Assembly: GCA_943914355.1 (NCBI GenBank)
Contig: CALUBS010000008.1
Span: forward strand, 1 to 64,000
Source of the DNA: an uncultured Corynebacterium sp.
GTDB taxonomy: Bacteria; Actinomycetota; Actinomycetes; Mycobacteriales; Mycobacteriaceae
Reading direction: 5' to 3'
Length of the DNA: 64,000 nt
The notes under the pieces were generated by a model. The model was not told where the DNA came from. It saw only the letters and a program-made list of their open reading frames with translations, and did not search any database. Positions 9,701 to 19,307 of the stretch are shown in pieces. Numbering within the stretch: the stretch's first letter is position 1; every line of letters starts with the position of its first letter. The position numbers and the translations under genes are program-made.

Positions 9701-11646
9701 GGGTGCGCATCGGCGGGCGCGAGCACCTTGCCCAGTCCCAGGATGCGGCGCTGCTTCGCGATGCCCTCGGCGTCCCCATTCCTCCCGGCATCCCCGCCCA
9801 GGTCGCCACGCTTGCCGATGCCCTCCCACAGCTCATCAGCCGCTGGGCGCGCACCCGCGGCCCGTTCGTGCTCGCGGACTTAACCGCTGCCTTCGGAATT
9901 TCCGTCTCCGCTGCATATACCACCCTGGCCGGGTTGGATTCGATCGTGGAGGGTCACTACCGGCAGGGAATCGAGGAGCAAGAGTACTGCGCCGCCGAGG
10001 TATTAAAGACCATTCGCTCGCGCTCGCTTGCGGCTGCGCGCGCGGATACCGAGCCGGTCTCCGGCGCCGCCTTTGCCCGCTTCCTCCCGGAATGGCACGG
10101 CATTGCGCCCGCAGGGAAGCGGCCGGCACTCCGCGGTGCCGATGGAGTATTTTCTGCTATCGAGCAGCTCGCCGGGGTTCGCCTGCCGGCCTCTGCCTGG
10201 GAGTCCATCATTTTGCCCGCCCGCGTGGGGGATTATTCGCCCCGCATGCTAGATGAGCTAACCGCCAATGGTGAGGTGATGATCGTCGGCGCCGGAAAGG
10301 CCGGGGCAGCCGACCCGTGGGTGATGCTGCTGCCTACCGATTACGCCGCCCAGCTCGCCCCCGAAACCGATCCGGAGGGCGTAAGCATGCTGCAGCGCGC
10401 CATTTTAGGCGTGCTCGAGCGCGGCGGCGGCTTCCTCTTTTCCGATATCGCCGCCGAGGTCCCCGGTACCGCCGAGGAAACCCGCGAGGCCCTCTGGGGG
10501 CTGGTGGAAATGGGCCTGGCCAGCCCAGATTCCTTCGCGCCCATCCGCACGCGCTTATCGTCAGGCGGGCGAGGGGCATCCCGCGCGGGCCGCGGTTCTA
10601 CCGCCCACCGCTCCAAGCGGCGCCCCACGCGCTCGCGGCTGCGCATGGGCCGCACCTCGTTCGCCCAGACCCAAAATGCCAACGGAGGAGCAGGCCAGAC
10701 CCCGCCCGATATGCTCGGCCGCTGGTCGTTGGCGGTGCCCGCCGCCCAGGACGCCACCTCGCGCTCTGTGGCGCACGGCGAGGCCTGGCTGGATCGCTAC
10801 GGCGTGGTCACCCGCGGCTCCGTGGTGGCCGAGGATGTCCTCGGCGGCTTCGCGCTGGCCTATAAGGTCCTGTCCGGCTTTGAGGAATCCGGCAAGGCCA
10901 TGCGCGGCTATGTCATCGAGGATCTCGGCGCCGCGCAATTTTCCACCCCGGCCATTATCGATCGCCTCCGCGGCCTGGCGGATTCCCCCGATGTCACCGG
11001 CTGGCCGTCCGGCACCACCGACCCCGAGACCTTCGTGCTCGCCGCTGTGGATCCCGCCAATCCCTACGGCGCGGCGCTGCCGTGGCCGCAACGCGATGAT
11101 GCGGGTGGCAAAGCTACCGGCGGGCCGGCCCGCTCCGCCGGAGCACTAGTCGTGTTGTGCGATGGCCTCCCCATAGCCCACCTCACCCGCGGCGGCAAGA
11201 CCTTGACCACGTTCATCGACGCCCTGCCCGATGGAATTGAGACCACCGACGTCTACGCCCGCCTCCTGTCCGCGCTCGTAGAACTCATCGCCGCCGGGCA
11301 CATGTCGCCGCTGGTGATTGAGAAGTGCAATGGCAACCCCATCCACCACACCTCAGCGGCTAATATCCTGCGCTCGCTCGGGGCAGGAATTACCCCAAAG
11401 GGCATACGCATTGCCGGGCAGGCTGCGCCGCCGCGCGTTCCGCGCCGCGGGGCGCGGGACGGCTCACCGGACGACTCGCGGGGTAACTCACGTGATGGCT
11501 CGAGCGGTGGCCTGCGCGGCGGCGGTCTGCGCGGCGGCAGGCGCGCCTCCGAGGCCATCGAGGAGCTCAGCTTCGACGATCCGCCCCCGCCCCCGCCACC
11601 TCGCAATTCCGGTGGCTTCCGCCCGCGCGGCGGGTACCGTCGCTAG
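6706..11646 (+). CDS. lhr: ATP-dependent helicase Lhr
   Basis: Lhr is a very large superfamily 2 3'-5' helicase linked to DNA repair in actinobacteria. The 1646-residue protein has Walker A APTGSGKTLAAF near residue 45, the DEIH box (IIDEIHALAG) near 180, and the SF2 motif VI QRVGRAGHH near 440. The Lhr winged-helix and beta-barrel core follow, then the long C-terminal region of full-length Lhr. Oddities are a basic Gly/Arg/Ser-rich insert near residues 1290-1330 and an Arg-Gly-rich tail with a run of seven prolines at the end. Start chosen at ATG 6706, just after a -10 box, over the GTG at 6700. nei follows about 70 bp downstream, the same lhr-nei pairing as in mycobacteria. Confidence 0.95.
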   Translation: MPENILERFRPQVAQWFQDVFAAPTAVQAQAWDKISRGDHALMVAPTGSGKTLAAFLWALNNLVEREGQLALPVGNAAGSATGVRVLYISPLKALGVDVENNLRAPLTGIARTAEKLGLAVPNISVGVRSGDTPSAERSRQVRKPPDILITTPESAYLMLTSKAAGILKTVDTVIIDEIHALAGTKRGAHLALTLERLQEIAGDVQRIGLSATVRPLSAVSDFLGGNRPVEIVAPEAHKKWDLDVRVPVEDMSDLPTPEAGSTIGELTVDDAIGITGGPEGSGDGMEEFGGEEDTALPTANSIWPFITQDLYADIMAHRSTLVFVNSRRSAERLTSRLNELYAQEYDPDSLSPETRRDPAQLMAHSHVAGKAPAVIARAHHGSVSKDERAMTETMLKEGTLKAVVATSSLELGIDMGAVDLVVQVESPPSVASGLQRVGRAGHHVGAVSHGAFYPKHRADLVQSTLTVARMRGGMIEKMHTPRNPLDVLAQQTVAAVAAAGEEGLSADDWYDIVKRSHPYRELAREVYDSVIDLVSGVYPSTDFAELKPRVVYDRVSGVMTPRPGAQRVAVTSGGTIPDRGMFGVFLYSGGESGKAPRRVGELDEEMVYESRVGDVFTLGATSWRIEEITRDQVLVTPAPGHTGRLPFWNGDGAGRPYELGQALGEYRREVNTDPGIIADADDNARSNILSYLREQQEATGIIPDEKTLVLERFKDELGDWRVVLHTPFGRPVNSAWALAVGARVGERTGMDPQAVAGDDGIVLRLPEGEADPDGTIFAFDADDIADVVAEQVGNSALFASRFRECAARALLLPRRNPGKRAPLWQQRQRAEQLLDVSRKYPSFPIILETVRECVQDVYDVPALQEVMRDLGHRRVRIAEVTTDQPSPFASSLLFNYTGAFMYEGDSPLAEKRAAALALDPALLAKLLGTVELRELLDPAIIDEVHAQLQRTAPSRRARTTEEVADLLRVLGPIPVEELGEHTDVPLAALDNLGSRIMRVRIGGREHLAQSQDAALLRDALGVPIPPGIPAQVATLADALPQLISRWARTRGPFVLADLTAAFGISVSAAYTTLAGLDSIVEGHYRQGIEEQEYCAAEVLKTIRSRSLAAARADTEPVSGAAFARFLPEWHGIAPAGKRPALRGADGVFSAIEQLAGVRLPASAWESIILPARVGDYSPRMLDELTANGEVMIVGAGKAGAADPWVMLLPTDYAAQLAPETDPEGVSMLQRAILGVLERGGGFLFSDIAAEVPGTAEETREALWGLVEMGLASPDSFAPIRTRLSSGGRGASRAGRGSTAHRSKRRPTRSRLRMGRTSFAQTQNANGGAGQTPPDMLGRWSLAVPAAQDATSRSVAHGEAWLDRYGVVTRGSVVAEDVLGGFALAYKVLSGFEESGKAMRGYVIEDLGAAQFSTPAIIDRLRGLADSPDVTGWPSGTTDPETFVLAAVDPANPYGAALPWPQRDDAGGKATGGPARSAGALVVLCDGLPIAHLTRGGKTLTTFIDALPDGIETTDVYARLLSALVELIAAGHMSPLVIEKCNGNPIHHTSAANILRSLGAGITPKGIRIAGQAAPPRVPRRGARDGSPDDSRGNSRDGSSGGLRGGGLRGGRRASEAIEELSFDDPPPPPPPRNSGGFRPRGGYRR

Positions 11647-11716
11647 CACCAAACGCCCGTAGGTGTATTTTGGTGGAGCCATAGTGTCTGAGGCCCACGG
11701 AAGGAGGCCAGCCCCC

Positions 11717-12523
11717 ATGCCCGAAGGCGATTCCGTCCTACAACTTTCGCGCCGCCTGCAGTTTATGACCGGGCGCGAGGTCACCGGCTGTTCCGTGCGC
11801 GTGCCGCAGCACGCCACCGTTAACCTCATCGGCACCATCTGTGAGCGCGTGTGGCCGTATGGCAAACACCTCTTCATGCAATTCGACCAGACCATCGTGC
11901 ACACCCACCTAAAAATGGAGGGCACTTGGGCCATCCACTACGCCGGCGACCGCTGGCGCAAGCCCGGCCATAGCGCGCGCATCGTGCTGCAGCTAGCCCA
12001 TTCACCGCGCGATATTGAACTGGTGGGCCACTGGTTGGGCATTGTCGATATCTTCGACGCGGATCAATACTTTAGCCGCATCGCGCACCTTGGCCCGGAT
12101 ATCTTGGACCCCGACTGGGACCGCGAAGAGGCGGTGCGCCGCTTGCGCGCGCGACCCGAGCGCAGCATCGGCACGGCGCTATTAGACCAGAAGGTCGTGG
12201 CGGGCATTGGCAATGAATACCGCGCCGAAATCTGCTTTCTCGCCGGCGTTCACCCGGCCACCCCGGTGGCAGAAGTGGATGTGGAACAGGTATTGGACAT
12301 CGGCAAGCGCATCATGTGGGCCAACCGGAACTCGCCCATCCGCGTGACCACCGGCGTGCGCCGGGCCGGGGAGACCACCTATGTCTTTGGGCGCAACCGC
12401 AAGCGCTGTCGGCGCTGCGGCACCATTATTCAGAAAGATTCCCTGGGCGGCGTTGACCGCGGCGGGGATGAGGGAGAATTAGAGCGCATCATCTGGTTCT
12501 GCCCGCACTGCCAGCCGCTCTAA
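11717..12523 (+). CDS. nei: Endonuclease VIII-type DNA glycosylase (Nei)
   Basis: This Fpg/Nei-family enzyme excises oxidised bases and nicks the abasic site. The mature N-terminus would be the catalytic proline of (M)PEGDSV, followed by the essential Glu. The helix-two-turn-helix segment (TALLDQKVVAGIGNEYRAEICF) and a C-terminal zinc finger of the form C-x2-C ... C-x2-C (RCRRCG and WFCPHC) are complete, so the protein should be active. The ATG at 11717 is chosen because it has AAGGAGG upstream and yields the required N-terminal Pro; upstream in-frame starts would bury it. It probably forms an operon with lhr. Confidence 0.95.
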   Translation: MPEGDSVLQLSRRLQFMTGREVTGCSVRVPQHATVNLIGTICERVWPYGKHLFMQFDQTIVHTHLKMEGTWAIHYAGDRWRKPGHSARIVLQLAHSPRDIELVGHWLGIVDIFDADQYFSRIAHLGPDILDPDWDREEAVRRLRARPERSIGTALLDQKVVAGIGNEYRAEICFLAGVHPATPVAEVDVEQVLDIGKRIMWANRNSPIRVTTGVRRAGETTYVFGRNRKRCRRCGTIIQKDSLGGVDRGGDEGELERIIWFCPHCQPL

Positions 12524-12558
12524 GGTTCCTTTACGCTTTTCGCGCTAAGCTGGCGGGC

Positions 12559-12984
12559 ATGCGATCACTACTAAATCTTGTATTTAATATCATCTGGTTA
12601 CTCTCCGGCGGCATCGTTCTTGCGCTGGGTTACTTCCTCTTCGGCATCATCGCCTGCATCTTCATCGTGACGATTCCGGCGGGCGTGGCCTCGTTCCGCA
12701 TGGGTCAGTTCGCCCTGTGGCCGTTCGGCCGCTCCGTGGTTGAGCCCCGCAAGGGCACCGGCGGAATGTCTTCCATCTCCAATGTCATCTGGTTCGTCAT
12801 CGCTGGTCTGTGGCTATCCATCGGCCACGTCGTGACCGCCGTCATCCAGGCGATTACCATCATCGGTATCCCCGTTGCCTGGGCCAACCTCAAGATGATT
12901 CCAGTGACCTGCTTCCCCTTCGGCCGCAAGGTTGTTAGCTCGAAGAACATCCCGGCCGGCTGGCAGCCCATGGTGAAGCTGTAA
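12559..12984 (+). CDS. YccF-domain inner membrane protein
   Basis: The 141-residue protein consists of two similar halves, each with a hydrophobic hairpin followed by a Gly-Ile-Pro-type turn and a PFGR motif (LWPFGRSVV near residue 55 and CFPFGRKVV near 118). This duplicated pattern is the YccF family. Function is unknown; the location is the cytoplasmic membrane. A TAAGCT -10 box ends seven bases before the ATG, predicting a leaderless transcript independent of nei. A strong hairpin terminator follows. Confidence 0.88.
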   Translation: MRSLLNLVFNIIWLLSGGIVLALGYFLFGIIACIFIVTIPAGVASFRMGQFALWPFGRSVVEPRKGTGGMSSISNVIWFVIAGLWLSIGHVVTAVIQAITIIGIPVAWANLKMIPVTCFPFGRKVVSSKNIPAGWQPMVKL

Positions 12985-12998
12985 ATTCACCTCGCCTG

Positions 12999-13045
12999 AA
13001 AGCGCCCGGCCCGAAGCGAAATGTTGCTTCGCGGCTGGGCGCTTT
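12999..13045 (+). terminator. Terminator after yccF-like gene
   Basis: AAAGCGCCCGGCC with CGAAGC pairs with GCTTCG and GGCTGGGCGCTTT around a short loop, with A and T runs at the two ends. It probably stops transcription from both sides, serving yccF and possibly readthrough from pgi. Confidence 0.75.
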
Positions 13046-13073
13046 AGTGATCTGTGGTGCTTAGGCACGAACA

Positions 13074-13139
13074 TGTCCAAAACAACCGCGTTTGTCTCTT
13101 TTGAGGGCGATATTTTTAAGAACGCGGTTGTTTTGGACA
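13074..13139. repeat. 66-bp inverted-repeat element, 19-bp perfect arms
   Basis: TGTCCAAAACAACCGCGTT (13074-13092) and its exact reverse complement (13121-13139) flank a 28-base AT-rich centre. It lies between the convergent yccF-like and pgi genes, after a separate terminator. It could be a MITE, an extra transcription barrier or a stable RNA hairpin. No T tract follows and no target duplication is clear. Confidence 0.75.
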
Positions 13140-13186
13140 CTTTTACGTGCCCGGGGCGCCTGGGCACGGGCACGCTCGGGCCGGAA

Positions 13187-14824
13187 CTAACGGTTGGCGC
13201 GGTACCAGCCGATGAGCTTATCGGTGGACTGGTCGCCGGAATCTACCTCTTGGCTGCCGGAGACGGCAGGGGCCAGGTCATTGGCCTGCTGCTTGCCCAG
13301 CTCCACGCCCCATTGGTCGAAGGAGTTGATATCCCAGATGATGCCCTGGGTAAAGACGATGTGCTCGTAGAGCGCAATGAGCGCGCCCAGGGTGGAGGGG
13401 GTAAGCTCCTCGGCCATAATCGTGGTGGTGGGCCGGTTGCCCGGCATCACCTTGTGCGGTACGAGGTCTTCGTCAACTCCCTCGGCGGCGATTTCTTCAG
13501 CCGTCTTGCCAAAGGCCAGCACCTTGGTTTGGGCGAAGAAATTGCCCATGAGCAAGTCATGCATCGAGCCGGTGCCGTCCGCGGTGGGGAAATCCTCCTT
13601 GGGGCGGGCAAAGCCGATGAAGTCCGCCGGGATGAGGCGGGTGCCCTGGTGCATGAGTTGGTAAAAGGCGTGCTGGCCGTTGGTACCCGGCTCGCCCCAG
13701 TAAATTTCGCCGGTGTTTCCAGTGGTGACCGCGGTGCCATCGCGGCGCACGGACTTGCCGTTAGATTCCATGGTCAGCTGTTGTAGGTAGGCCGGGAAGC
13801 GGCCGAGGTCCTGCGCATACGGCAAGACGGCGTGGGTTTGGGCGCCAAAGAAATTGGTGTACCAGATGCCCAGCAGGCCCATAAGAACGGGCACATTGCG
13901 CTCTAGCGGGGTGGTGCGGAAGTGCTCATCCATGGCGTGGAAACCTTCCAACAAGCGCATGAAGTCCATCGGGCCAATGGTGCACATCAAGGACAGGCCG
14001 ATGGCGGAATCGAGGGAGTAGCGACCGCCCACCCAATCCCAGAACGGGAACATGTTGTCCGTATCGATGCCGAATTTCTCCACCTGCTCCGCATTGGTGG
14101 ATACGGCCACGAAGTGCTTGGCTACGGCGGATTCATCGCCATCGAATTGATCGATGAGCCAGCGGCGGGCCGCGTGCGCATTGGTCAGGGTTTCTTGCGT
14201 AGTAAAGGACTTGGAGGAAACGATAAAAAGGGTGGAGCCGGCATCGAGCCCGTCCAAGGTGGCGGCCATATCGGAAGGATCCACGTTGGAGACGAACTCC
14301 GCGGAAATGCCGGCCACCTCATAGGAGCGCAGAGCCTCTGCGGCCATGGCGGGGCCGAGGTCAGAACCGCCAATGCCGATATTGACCACCTTTTTAATGG
14401 TGTGGCCGGTATGCCCCAACCAAGAGCCGGAGCGCAGGGCGGTGGCGAAATCGCGCATGCGGCCCAAGACCTCGTGGACATCGGCGGCGACATCTTGGCC
14501 ATCGACGTGCAGGTCATCTTCTGCCGGCAGGCGCAGGGCGGTGTGCAGCACAGCGCGATTCTCGGTGTTATTGAGATGCTCGCCTGCAAACATGGCATCG
14601 CGGCGGCCTTCCACATCGGCGGCGCGGGCGACCTCGACTAGGTGCTGGAGGATGTCTTCATCGATGAGGTTTTTGGATAAATCCACGTGCAGGCCGGCGG
14701 CGTCGAAGGTGTAGTTCTCGGCGCGGTTCGCGTCTGTGGCGAAGAGATCGCGCAGGAGCATGTCCTGCTTATCTTCAAATACCCTGACCAGGTCTTTCCA
14801 CTGGGGCGATGCGGTGATATCCAT
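13187..14824 (-). CDS. pgi: Glucose-6-phosphate isomerase
   Basis: Pgi interconverts glucose-6-phosphate and fructose-6-phosphate at the head of glycolysis. The family signatures are present: the sugar-phosphate-binding SIS segment with [12 protein letters not shown], the [10 protein letters not shown] phosphate loop, [14 protein letters not shown], and the C-terminal [13 protein letters not shown]. From ATG 14824, with AGAAAGG upstream, the protein is 545 residues, the normal length. The frame stays open 87 codons further upstream, but that part is low-complexity and not conserved-looking. It is convergent with yccF and separated from it by a terminator and an inverted-repeat element. Confidence 0.97.
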   Translation of the reverse strand: MDITASPQWKDLVRVFEDKQDMLLRDLFATDANRAENYTFDAAGLHVDLSKNLIDEDILQHLVEVARAADVEGRRDAMFAGEHLNNTENRAVLHTALRLPAEDDLHVDGQDVAADVHEVLGRMRDFATALRSGSWLGHTGHTIKKVVNIGIGGSDLGPAMAAEALRSYEVAGISAEFVSNVDPSDMAATLDGLDAGSTLFIVSSKSFTTQETLTNAHAARRWLIDQFDGDESAVAKHFVAVSTNAEQVEKFGIDTDNMFPFWDWVGGRYSLDSAIGLSLMCTIGPMDFMRLLEGFHAMDEHFRTTPLERNVPVLMGLLGIWYTNFFGAQTHAVLPYAQDLGRFPAYLQQLTMESNGKSVRRDGTAVTTGNTGEIYWGEPGTNGQHAFYQLMHQGTRLIPADFIGFARPKEDFPTADGTGSMHDLLMGNFFAQTKVLAFGKTAEEIAAEGVDEDLVPHKVMPGNRPTTTIMAEELTPSTLGALIALYEHIVFTQGIIWDINSFDQWGVELGKQQANDLAPAVSGSQEVDSGDQSTDKLIGWYRANR

Positions 14825-14921
14825 GGCAATTGGCCTTTCTGGCGACGAGCGCATTGGCAATGTGTACCCCTCCCACCGTAGTCGAGAATGAGTGCCAACG
14901 GCACCGCGAAGAGTGTGGCAT

Positions 14922-16268
14922 TTAGAGGATGAGGGCGCCCGCCCAGCCGGCGATAAGGAGAGGGATATTGAAGTGGATAAAGGTGGGGATGACGGAGTCA
15001 CGGATGTGATCGTGTTGGCCATCGGCGCCGAGGCCGGCGGTGGGGCCGAGGGTGGAATCGGAGGCGGGGGAGCCGGCATCGCCAAGCGCGCCTGCCGTAC
15101 CGATGAGCGCTACCGTGGCCGCGGGGCTAAAGCCGAGCGAGGCGCACAGGGGAACGTAGATAACGGAGATGATGGGCAAGGTGGAAAAGGACGAGCCGAT
15201 ACCCATGGTGACCACCAGGCCGACTAAAAGCATGGCGCCTGCGGAGAGAAACTTATTGGTGCCAAAGAGGTTGGCGGTGGCATCGACAAGCGGGCCGACT
15301 TCCTCCGTCGCCGTCATGACGGAGGCAAAGCCCTGCGCGGTGATCATGATAAAGCCGATAAGCGCCATCATTTTCATGCCGTTGGTAAAAACGTCATCGG
15401 CGTGCTTCCAATCCACCGCGCCGGAAATGAGCAAGATACCCAGGCCGGTCAGGGCGCCGACGAGCAGGCCATCGGATTCGAAATCGAGCGTCTGCATGAT
15501 GATTTGGACGGCGAAGGTGGCAATAATCGCCAGGATGGAGACCCAGATTTTATACGTCGAGGGTGTTTCCTGGTGCTCTTTAGCGGCAATAGGCCGGTCC
15601 TCGTACTCGCGCGGGGCGCGGTAGCTGATAAAGATGGCGATGAGCAGGCCGGTGAGCATGCCCAGGGCGGGGATGGCCATGACCTGCATAATATTGATAT
15701 TGGAGGTATCCAGGCCCGCCTCTTCAATATTGAAGAGCAAAATATCGTTCAAATAGATGGACCCGAATCCCACCGGAATGAACATGTAGGTGGTGATAAG
15801 GCCGAAGGTCAGGCACGTGGTGATAAGCCGGCGATCCAGCTTTAGCTTATTCATCACCGCCAATAGCGGCGGGACGAGCAGCGGGATGAAGGCAATGTGA
15901 ACGGGGATGAGGTTCTGGCTCATCACGGCCATGGCGATAAGGCCAAGAACGAGCATCCACTTGGTGGTGGCCGCGGCCTTGGGATCTAATTCACCGGTGC
16001 CGCCGAGCTTGGCGATGAGAAAGCTGGCCAGGATCTGCGGTAGCCCGGCGGAGGCAACACCCATCGCAAAGGCGCCCAAGAGGGCATAACTTAAGGCAAT
16101 CTTGGCGCCGCCGCCGAGCCCGTCCTGGAAGGCGACCATGGTGGCATCCAGGCCCATGCCGGATAGGAGGCCGCCGACGATTGCACCGATGAAAAGCGCC
16201 ACCACCACGTGCACGCGCAGGAGGGCAAGCGCGAGCATGACGATGACGGCGATGAGTACTGCATTCAT
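14922..16268 (-). CDS. Na+/H+ antiporter-family / YuiF-type transporter
   Basis: The 448-residue protein is almost entirely hydrophobic, with about 11-12 predicted membrane spans, and resembles the Na+/H+ antiporter (NhaC/YuiF) group. The [19 protein letters not shown] and [20 protein letters not shown] regions (residues about 355-425) are typical conserved loops of that group. Members exchange Na+ for H+ or import amino acids such as histidine; the substrate cannot be set from sequence. It lies between pgi and the chorismate mutase gene, same strand, with no clear terminator in between. Confidence 0.82.
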   Translation of the reverse strand: MNAVLIAVIVMLALALLRVHVVVALFIGAIVGGLLSGMGLDATMVAFQDGLGGGAKIALSYALLGAFAMGVASAGLPQILASFLIAKLGGTGELDPKAAATTKWMLVLGLIAMAVMSQNLIPVHIAFIPLLVPPLLAVMNKLKLDRRLITTCLTFGLITTYMFIPVGFGSIYLNDILLFNIEEAGLDTSNINIMQVMAIPALGMLTGLLIAIFISYRAPREYEDRPIAAKEHQETPSTYKIWVSILAIIATFAVQIIMQTLDFESDGLLVGALTGLGILLISGAVDWKHADDVFTNGMKMMALIGFIMITAQGFASVMTATEEVGPLVDATANLFGTNKFLSAGAMLLVGLVVTMGIGSSFSTLPIISVIYVPLCASLGFSPAATVALIGTAGALGDAGSPASDSTLGPTAGLGADGQHDHIRDSVIPTFIHFNIPLLIAGWAGALIL

Positions 16269-16333
16269 GCCCCGAAAGCGTACTGCATAGTATGGGTGAG
16301 CTCGTAATTAATCCGAGGGGTTGAGTGATGGCT

Positions 16334-16657
16334 TTACCCCAGACGGCCGCGCCCCATGCGCAGTAGGGCAGAGGCGATGGTGGGGCCTTCCTCCCCAAGT
16401 TCCGCGCGAAACTCATTGAGGATGGCGATCTCGCGGGTGTGTACCAAGCGCGTGCCGCCGGAGCTCATGCGGGTGCGACCCACCGCGCGGGAGACCTCTG
16501 TACGGCGCTTGACCGCATTCAAGATGATCTGATCCAGGCGGTTGATTTCCTCGCGATACTGCTGGATTTCCGCATCAGATAGGGGATCATCCGTGCCAGT
16601 GGGCGTGCGGATATCCAAGCCATTGTCAACGATGGATTCATTATCTTCAGCGGTCAT
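16334..16657 (-). CDS. csm: Chorismate mutase (AroQ type)
   Basis: This small all-helical enzyme converts chorismate to prephenate for phenylalanine and tyrosine. The 107-residue protein matches the AroQ fold: helix 1 EINRLDQIILNAVKRRTEV with the substrate-binding Arg/Lys positions, then RTRMSSGG, then helix 2 with REIAILNEF. It is the short cytosolic actinobacterial form, which in relatives gains activity by binding DAHP synthase. That complex is family knowledge and is not visible here. The order pgi / csm / pcrA matches C. glutamicum, which supports the call. Confidence 0.9.
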   Translation of the reverse strand: MTAEDNESIVDNGLDIRTPTGTDDPLSDAEIQQYREEINRLDQIILNAVKRRTEVSRAVGRTRMSSGGTRLVHTREIAILNEFRAELGEEGPTIASALLRMGRGRLG

Positions 16658-16775
16658 GGTCTCTTATTGTGCCACTTCGCCGTGCCAAGGTGCCACTCGG
16701 TTAGGTATTTAGAAAACGCTGTGTACGCCGCAAATACGGGCCATGTCCGGTGGGGCTAGTAGGTTGGTAGGCATT

Positions 16776-19307
16776 ATGACGAATAACTCTCCATTTAGCC
16801 CTTCTTCCACCCCGCGCGAACCCGCATCTGGCACTACCTCCCGTGGCGGCTTTGCCCCTAGCCAGAATCCCTTTGGTAGCACGCCCAGGCCCGCGGAATC
16901 CGATCCTTTAACCCAAGGATTGAACCCGCAGCAATTAGAGGCGGTTACCCACACCGGCAGGCCCCTGCTGATCGTCGCCGGTGCGGGTTCCGGTAAGACC
17001 GCGGTGCTGACTCGCCGCATCGCGTACCTTATGCGCCATCGCGGGGTTAACCCGTGGGAAATCCTCGCCATTACCTTTACCAATAAGGCCGCCGCGGAGA
17101 TGAAAGAGCGCGTGGGCTCTCTGGTAGGTCCGGTGGCCGAGCGCATGTGGGTGTCCACCTTCCACTCCATCTGCGTGCGCATCCTGCGCCAGAACGCGCA
17201 GCTTGTACCTGGACTAAATACCAACTTCACCATTTATGATGGCGACGATGCCCGCCGGCTTTTATCCATGATTGCCAAGGACATGCAGCTGGATCTGAAG
17301 AAATACACCCCGCGCGTGCTGGCGAACCAGATCTCCAACCATAAGAACGAGCTCGTGGGCCCGGCTGAGGCGGCAGAAAAGGCGCAGCAGACCAAGAATC
17401 CGTTTGAGACAACCGTGGCGGATGTCTACGTCGAGTACCAGCGCCGCCTGCGCGCGGCCAATGCGGTGGACTTTGATGACCTCATCGGGGAAGTAGTGCG
17501 CATTTTCACCGAGCACCGCCAGGTGGTGGAGTTTTATCGCCGCCGGTTTAAGCACGTGCTGATTGATGAGTACCAGGACACCAACCACGCCCAGTACGCG
17601 CTGGTTGCAGCGTTGGTGGGCAAGGGCGAGCTGGGCCCCGATGCCCCAGAGCTGTGCGTAGTGGGTGATTCCGATCAGTCCATTTACGCCTTCCGCGGCG
17701 CCACTATCCGCAATATCGAGGAATTCGAGCGCGATTACCCGCAGGCACACACCATTTTATTGGAGCAGAACTACCGCTCCACGCAGACCATTTTGAACGC
17801 GGCCAATGCCGTGATTGCGAAAAATGAGAACCGGCGGGAGAAAAACCTGTGGACCGCGCACGGCGATGGCGAATCCATCGTGGGGTATGTGGCGGATAAT
17901 GAGCACGATGAAGCCCGCTTTATCGCCGCGGAGATTGATGCGCTGGCGGATAAGGGCCACAGCTACTCCGATATCGCCGTGATGTACCGGACCAATAATG
18001 CCTCCCGTGCGCTGGAGGATATCTTCATTCGTTCCGGCATTCCCTACAAGGTCGTTGGCGGAACGCGCTTTTACGAACGCCGCGAAATCCGCGATATGGT
18101 GGCCTACCTGCGCATTATGGATAACCCCGACGATACGGTGAGCCTGCGCCGCATCATCAACGTCCCCAAGCGCGCCATCGGCGATAAGGCCCAGGGCCAG
18201 ATTGCCCTGCACGCGGAAAACCAGGGGATAAGCTTTGGCAAGGCGCTTGCCGATGTCCCCCGGGGCGACGTCCCCGGCCTCGGCACCCGCGCCGTTAATG
18301 CCGTTACCAAATTCAACGACATGATGGATGGAATCCGCGCACAAATCCCAGGCATGCGCGATGAGGTGACCGGCCAGCCCGATTTGGGCGAACTGCTCAC
18401 CGCAATCCTGGATGCCACCGGTTATAAGGCGGAGCTAGAAAACTCCAATGATCCGCAGGACGGCGCGCGCCTCGATAACCTCAATGAGCTGGTGTCCGTA
18501 GCCCGCGAATTTACCTCGGAGGCTGCCAACCAGTTGGCCGCTGCTGGTGCGGATGCCGTCGAACCCAATGAGCTATTAGAAGAAGGCGAAGCCGCGCCGG
18601 GCTCGTTGCAAGCCTTTTTGGAGAAGGTCTCCCTAGTTGCGGATGCGGATCAGATTCCGGATTCTGAGACCGGGGTAGTGACCATGATGACCCTGCATAC
18701 GGCCAAGGGCTTGGAGTTTCCCGTCGTCTTTGTCGCAGGCTGGGAGGACGGCCAATTCCCGCACATGCGCTCGCTGGGTAACCCGAAGGAATTAAGCGAA
18801 GAGCGCCGCCTGGCCTACGTGGGCATTACTCGCGCCCGCGAAAAGTTGTACCTCACGCGCGCCATCTTGCGCTCTGCGTGGGGCAATCCGGTAACCAATC
18901 CCGCCAGTCGCTTCCTCGCCGAGATCCCAGAGGATCTCATCGACTGGCGGCGAGAGGATTCTGATAGTGATCTCACCGGTTACTGGGGAGCCGATGACTA
19001 TCAATATGGCCGGAGCTATCGCCGCGGTTCTAGCGGCGGCTATTCCGGCGGTGGGGGTGCTGGGTTTGGCCAGCGCGCTACGTCTTCCCCTTCGCAACGC
19101 ACTCGCCAGCCTGCAGCTAATTCCATGCCGAAGAATAAGAACCTCAATCTTGCTGTAGGAGACCGCGTCAATCACGCGAAGTACGGGCTTGGAACCGTGA
19201 TTGAAACGGCCGGTTCCGGCGCCCGCGCCACGGTGACCGTGGACTTCGGTTCCTCTGGCAAGGTGCGGCTCATGCTCATCGGCGGTGTGCCGATGGAAAA
19301 GCTCTAG
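16776..19307 (+). CDS. pcrA: ATP-dependent DNA helicase PcrA/UvrD
   Basis: This is a superfamily 1A 3'-5' helicase for repair and for removing proteins from DNA. Walker A is AGAGSGKTAVLTRRIAYL (near residue 75), with TFTNKAAAEMKERV as motif Ia. The DEYQDTN Walker B motif and GDSDQSIYAFRGA follow, then TAKGLEFPVVF (motif V) and RRLAYVGITRARE (motif VI). The 843-residue length fits PcrA. A flexible Gly/Ser-rich stretch precedes a C-terminal tudor-like segment (VGDRVNHAKYGLGTV), which in PcrA/UvrD binds RNA polymerase. I prefer ATG 16776 to the upstream ATG at 16743. Its last 4 bases overlap the convergent M23 peptidase gene. Confidence 0.96.
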   Translation: MTNNSPFSPSSTPREPASGTTSRGGFAPSQNPFGSTPRPAESDPLTQGLNPQQLEAVTHTGRPLLIVAGAGSGKTAVLTRRIAYLMRHRGVNPWEILAITFTNKAAAEMKERVGSLVGPVAERMWVSTFHSICVRILRQNAQLVPGLNTNFTIYDGDDARRLLSMIAKDMQLDLKKYTPRVLANQISNHKNELVGPAEAAEKAQQTKNPFETTVADVYVEYQRRLRAANAVDFDDLIGEVVRIFTEHRQVVEFYRRRFKHVLIDEYQDTNHAQYALVAALVGKGELGPDAPELCVVGDSDQSIYAFRGATIRNIEEFERDYPQAHTILLEQNYRSTQTILNAANAVIAKNENRREKNLWTAHGDGESIVGYVADNEHDEARFIAAEIDALADKGHSYSDIAVMYRTNNASRALEDIFIRSGIPYKVVGGTRFYERREIRDMVAYLRIMDNPDDTVSLRRIINVPKRAIGDKAQGQIALHAENQGISFGKALADVPRGDVPGLGTRAVNAVTKFNDMMDGIRAQIPGMRDEVTGQPDLGELLTAILDATGYKAELENSNDPQDGARLDNLNELVSVAREFTSEAANQLAAAGADAVEPNELLEEGEAAPGSLQAFLEKVSLVADADQIPDSETGVVTMMTLHTAKGLEFPVVFVAGWEDGQFPHMRSLGNPKELSEERRLAYVGITRAREKLYLTRAILRSAWGNPVTNPASRFLAEIPEDLIDWRREDSDSDLTGYWGADDYQYGRSYRRGSSGGYSGGGGAGFGQRATSSPSQRTRQPAANSMPKNKNLNLAVGDRVNHAKYGLGTVIETAGSGARATVTVDFGSSGKVRLMLIGGVPMEKL

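Noticed and set aside
8744..9883. Long plus-strand frame inside lhr in another frame
   Set aside because: Arg/Pro/Ser-rich composition typical of GC-rich shadow frames; lhr is coding throughout.
13187..15085. Long open frame extending pgi upstream by 87 codons
   Set aside because: The extension is low-complexity, overlaps the antiporter gene's end, and the conserved Pgi start with a good ribosome site is at 14824.
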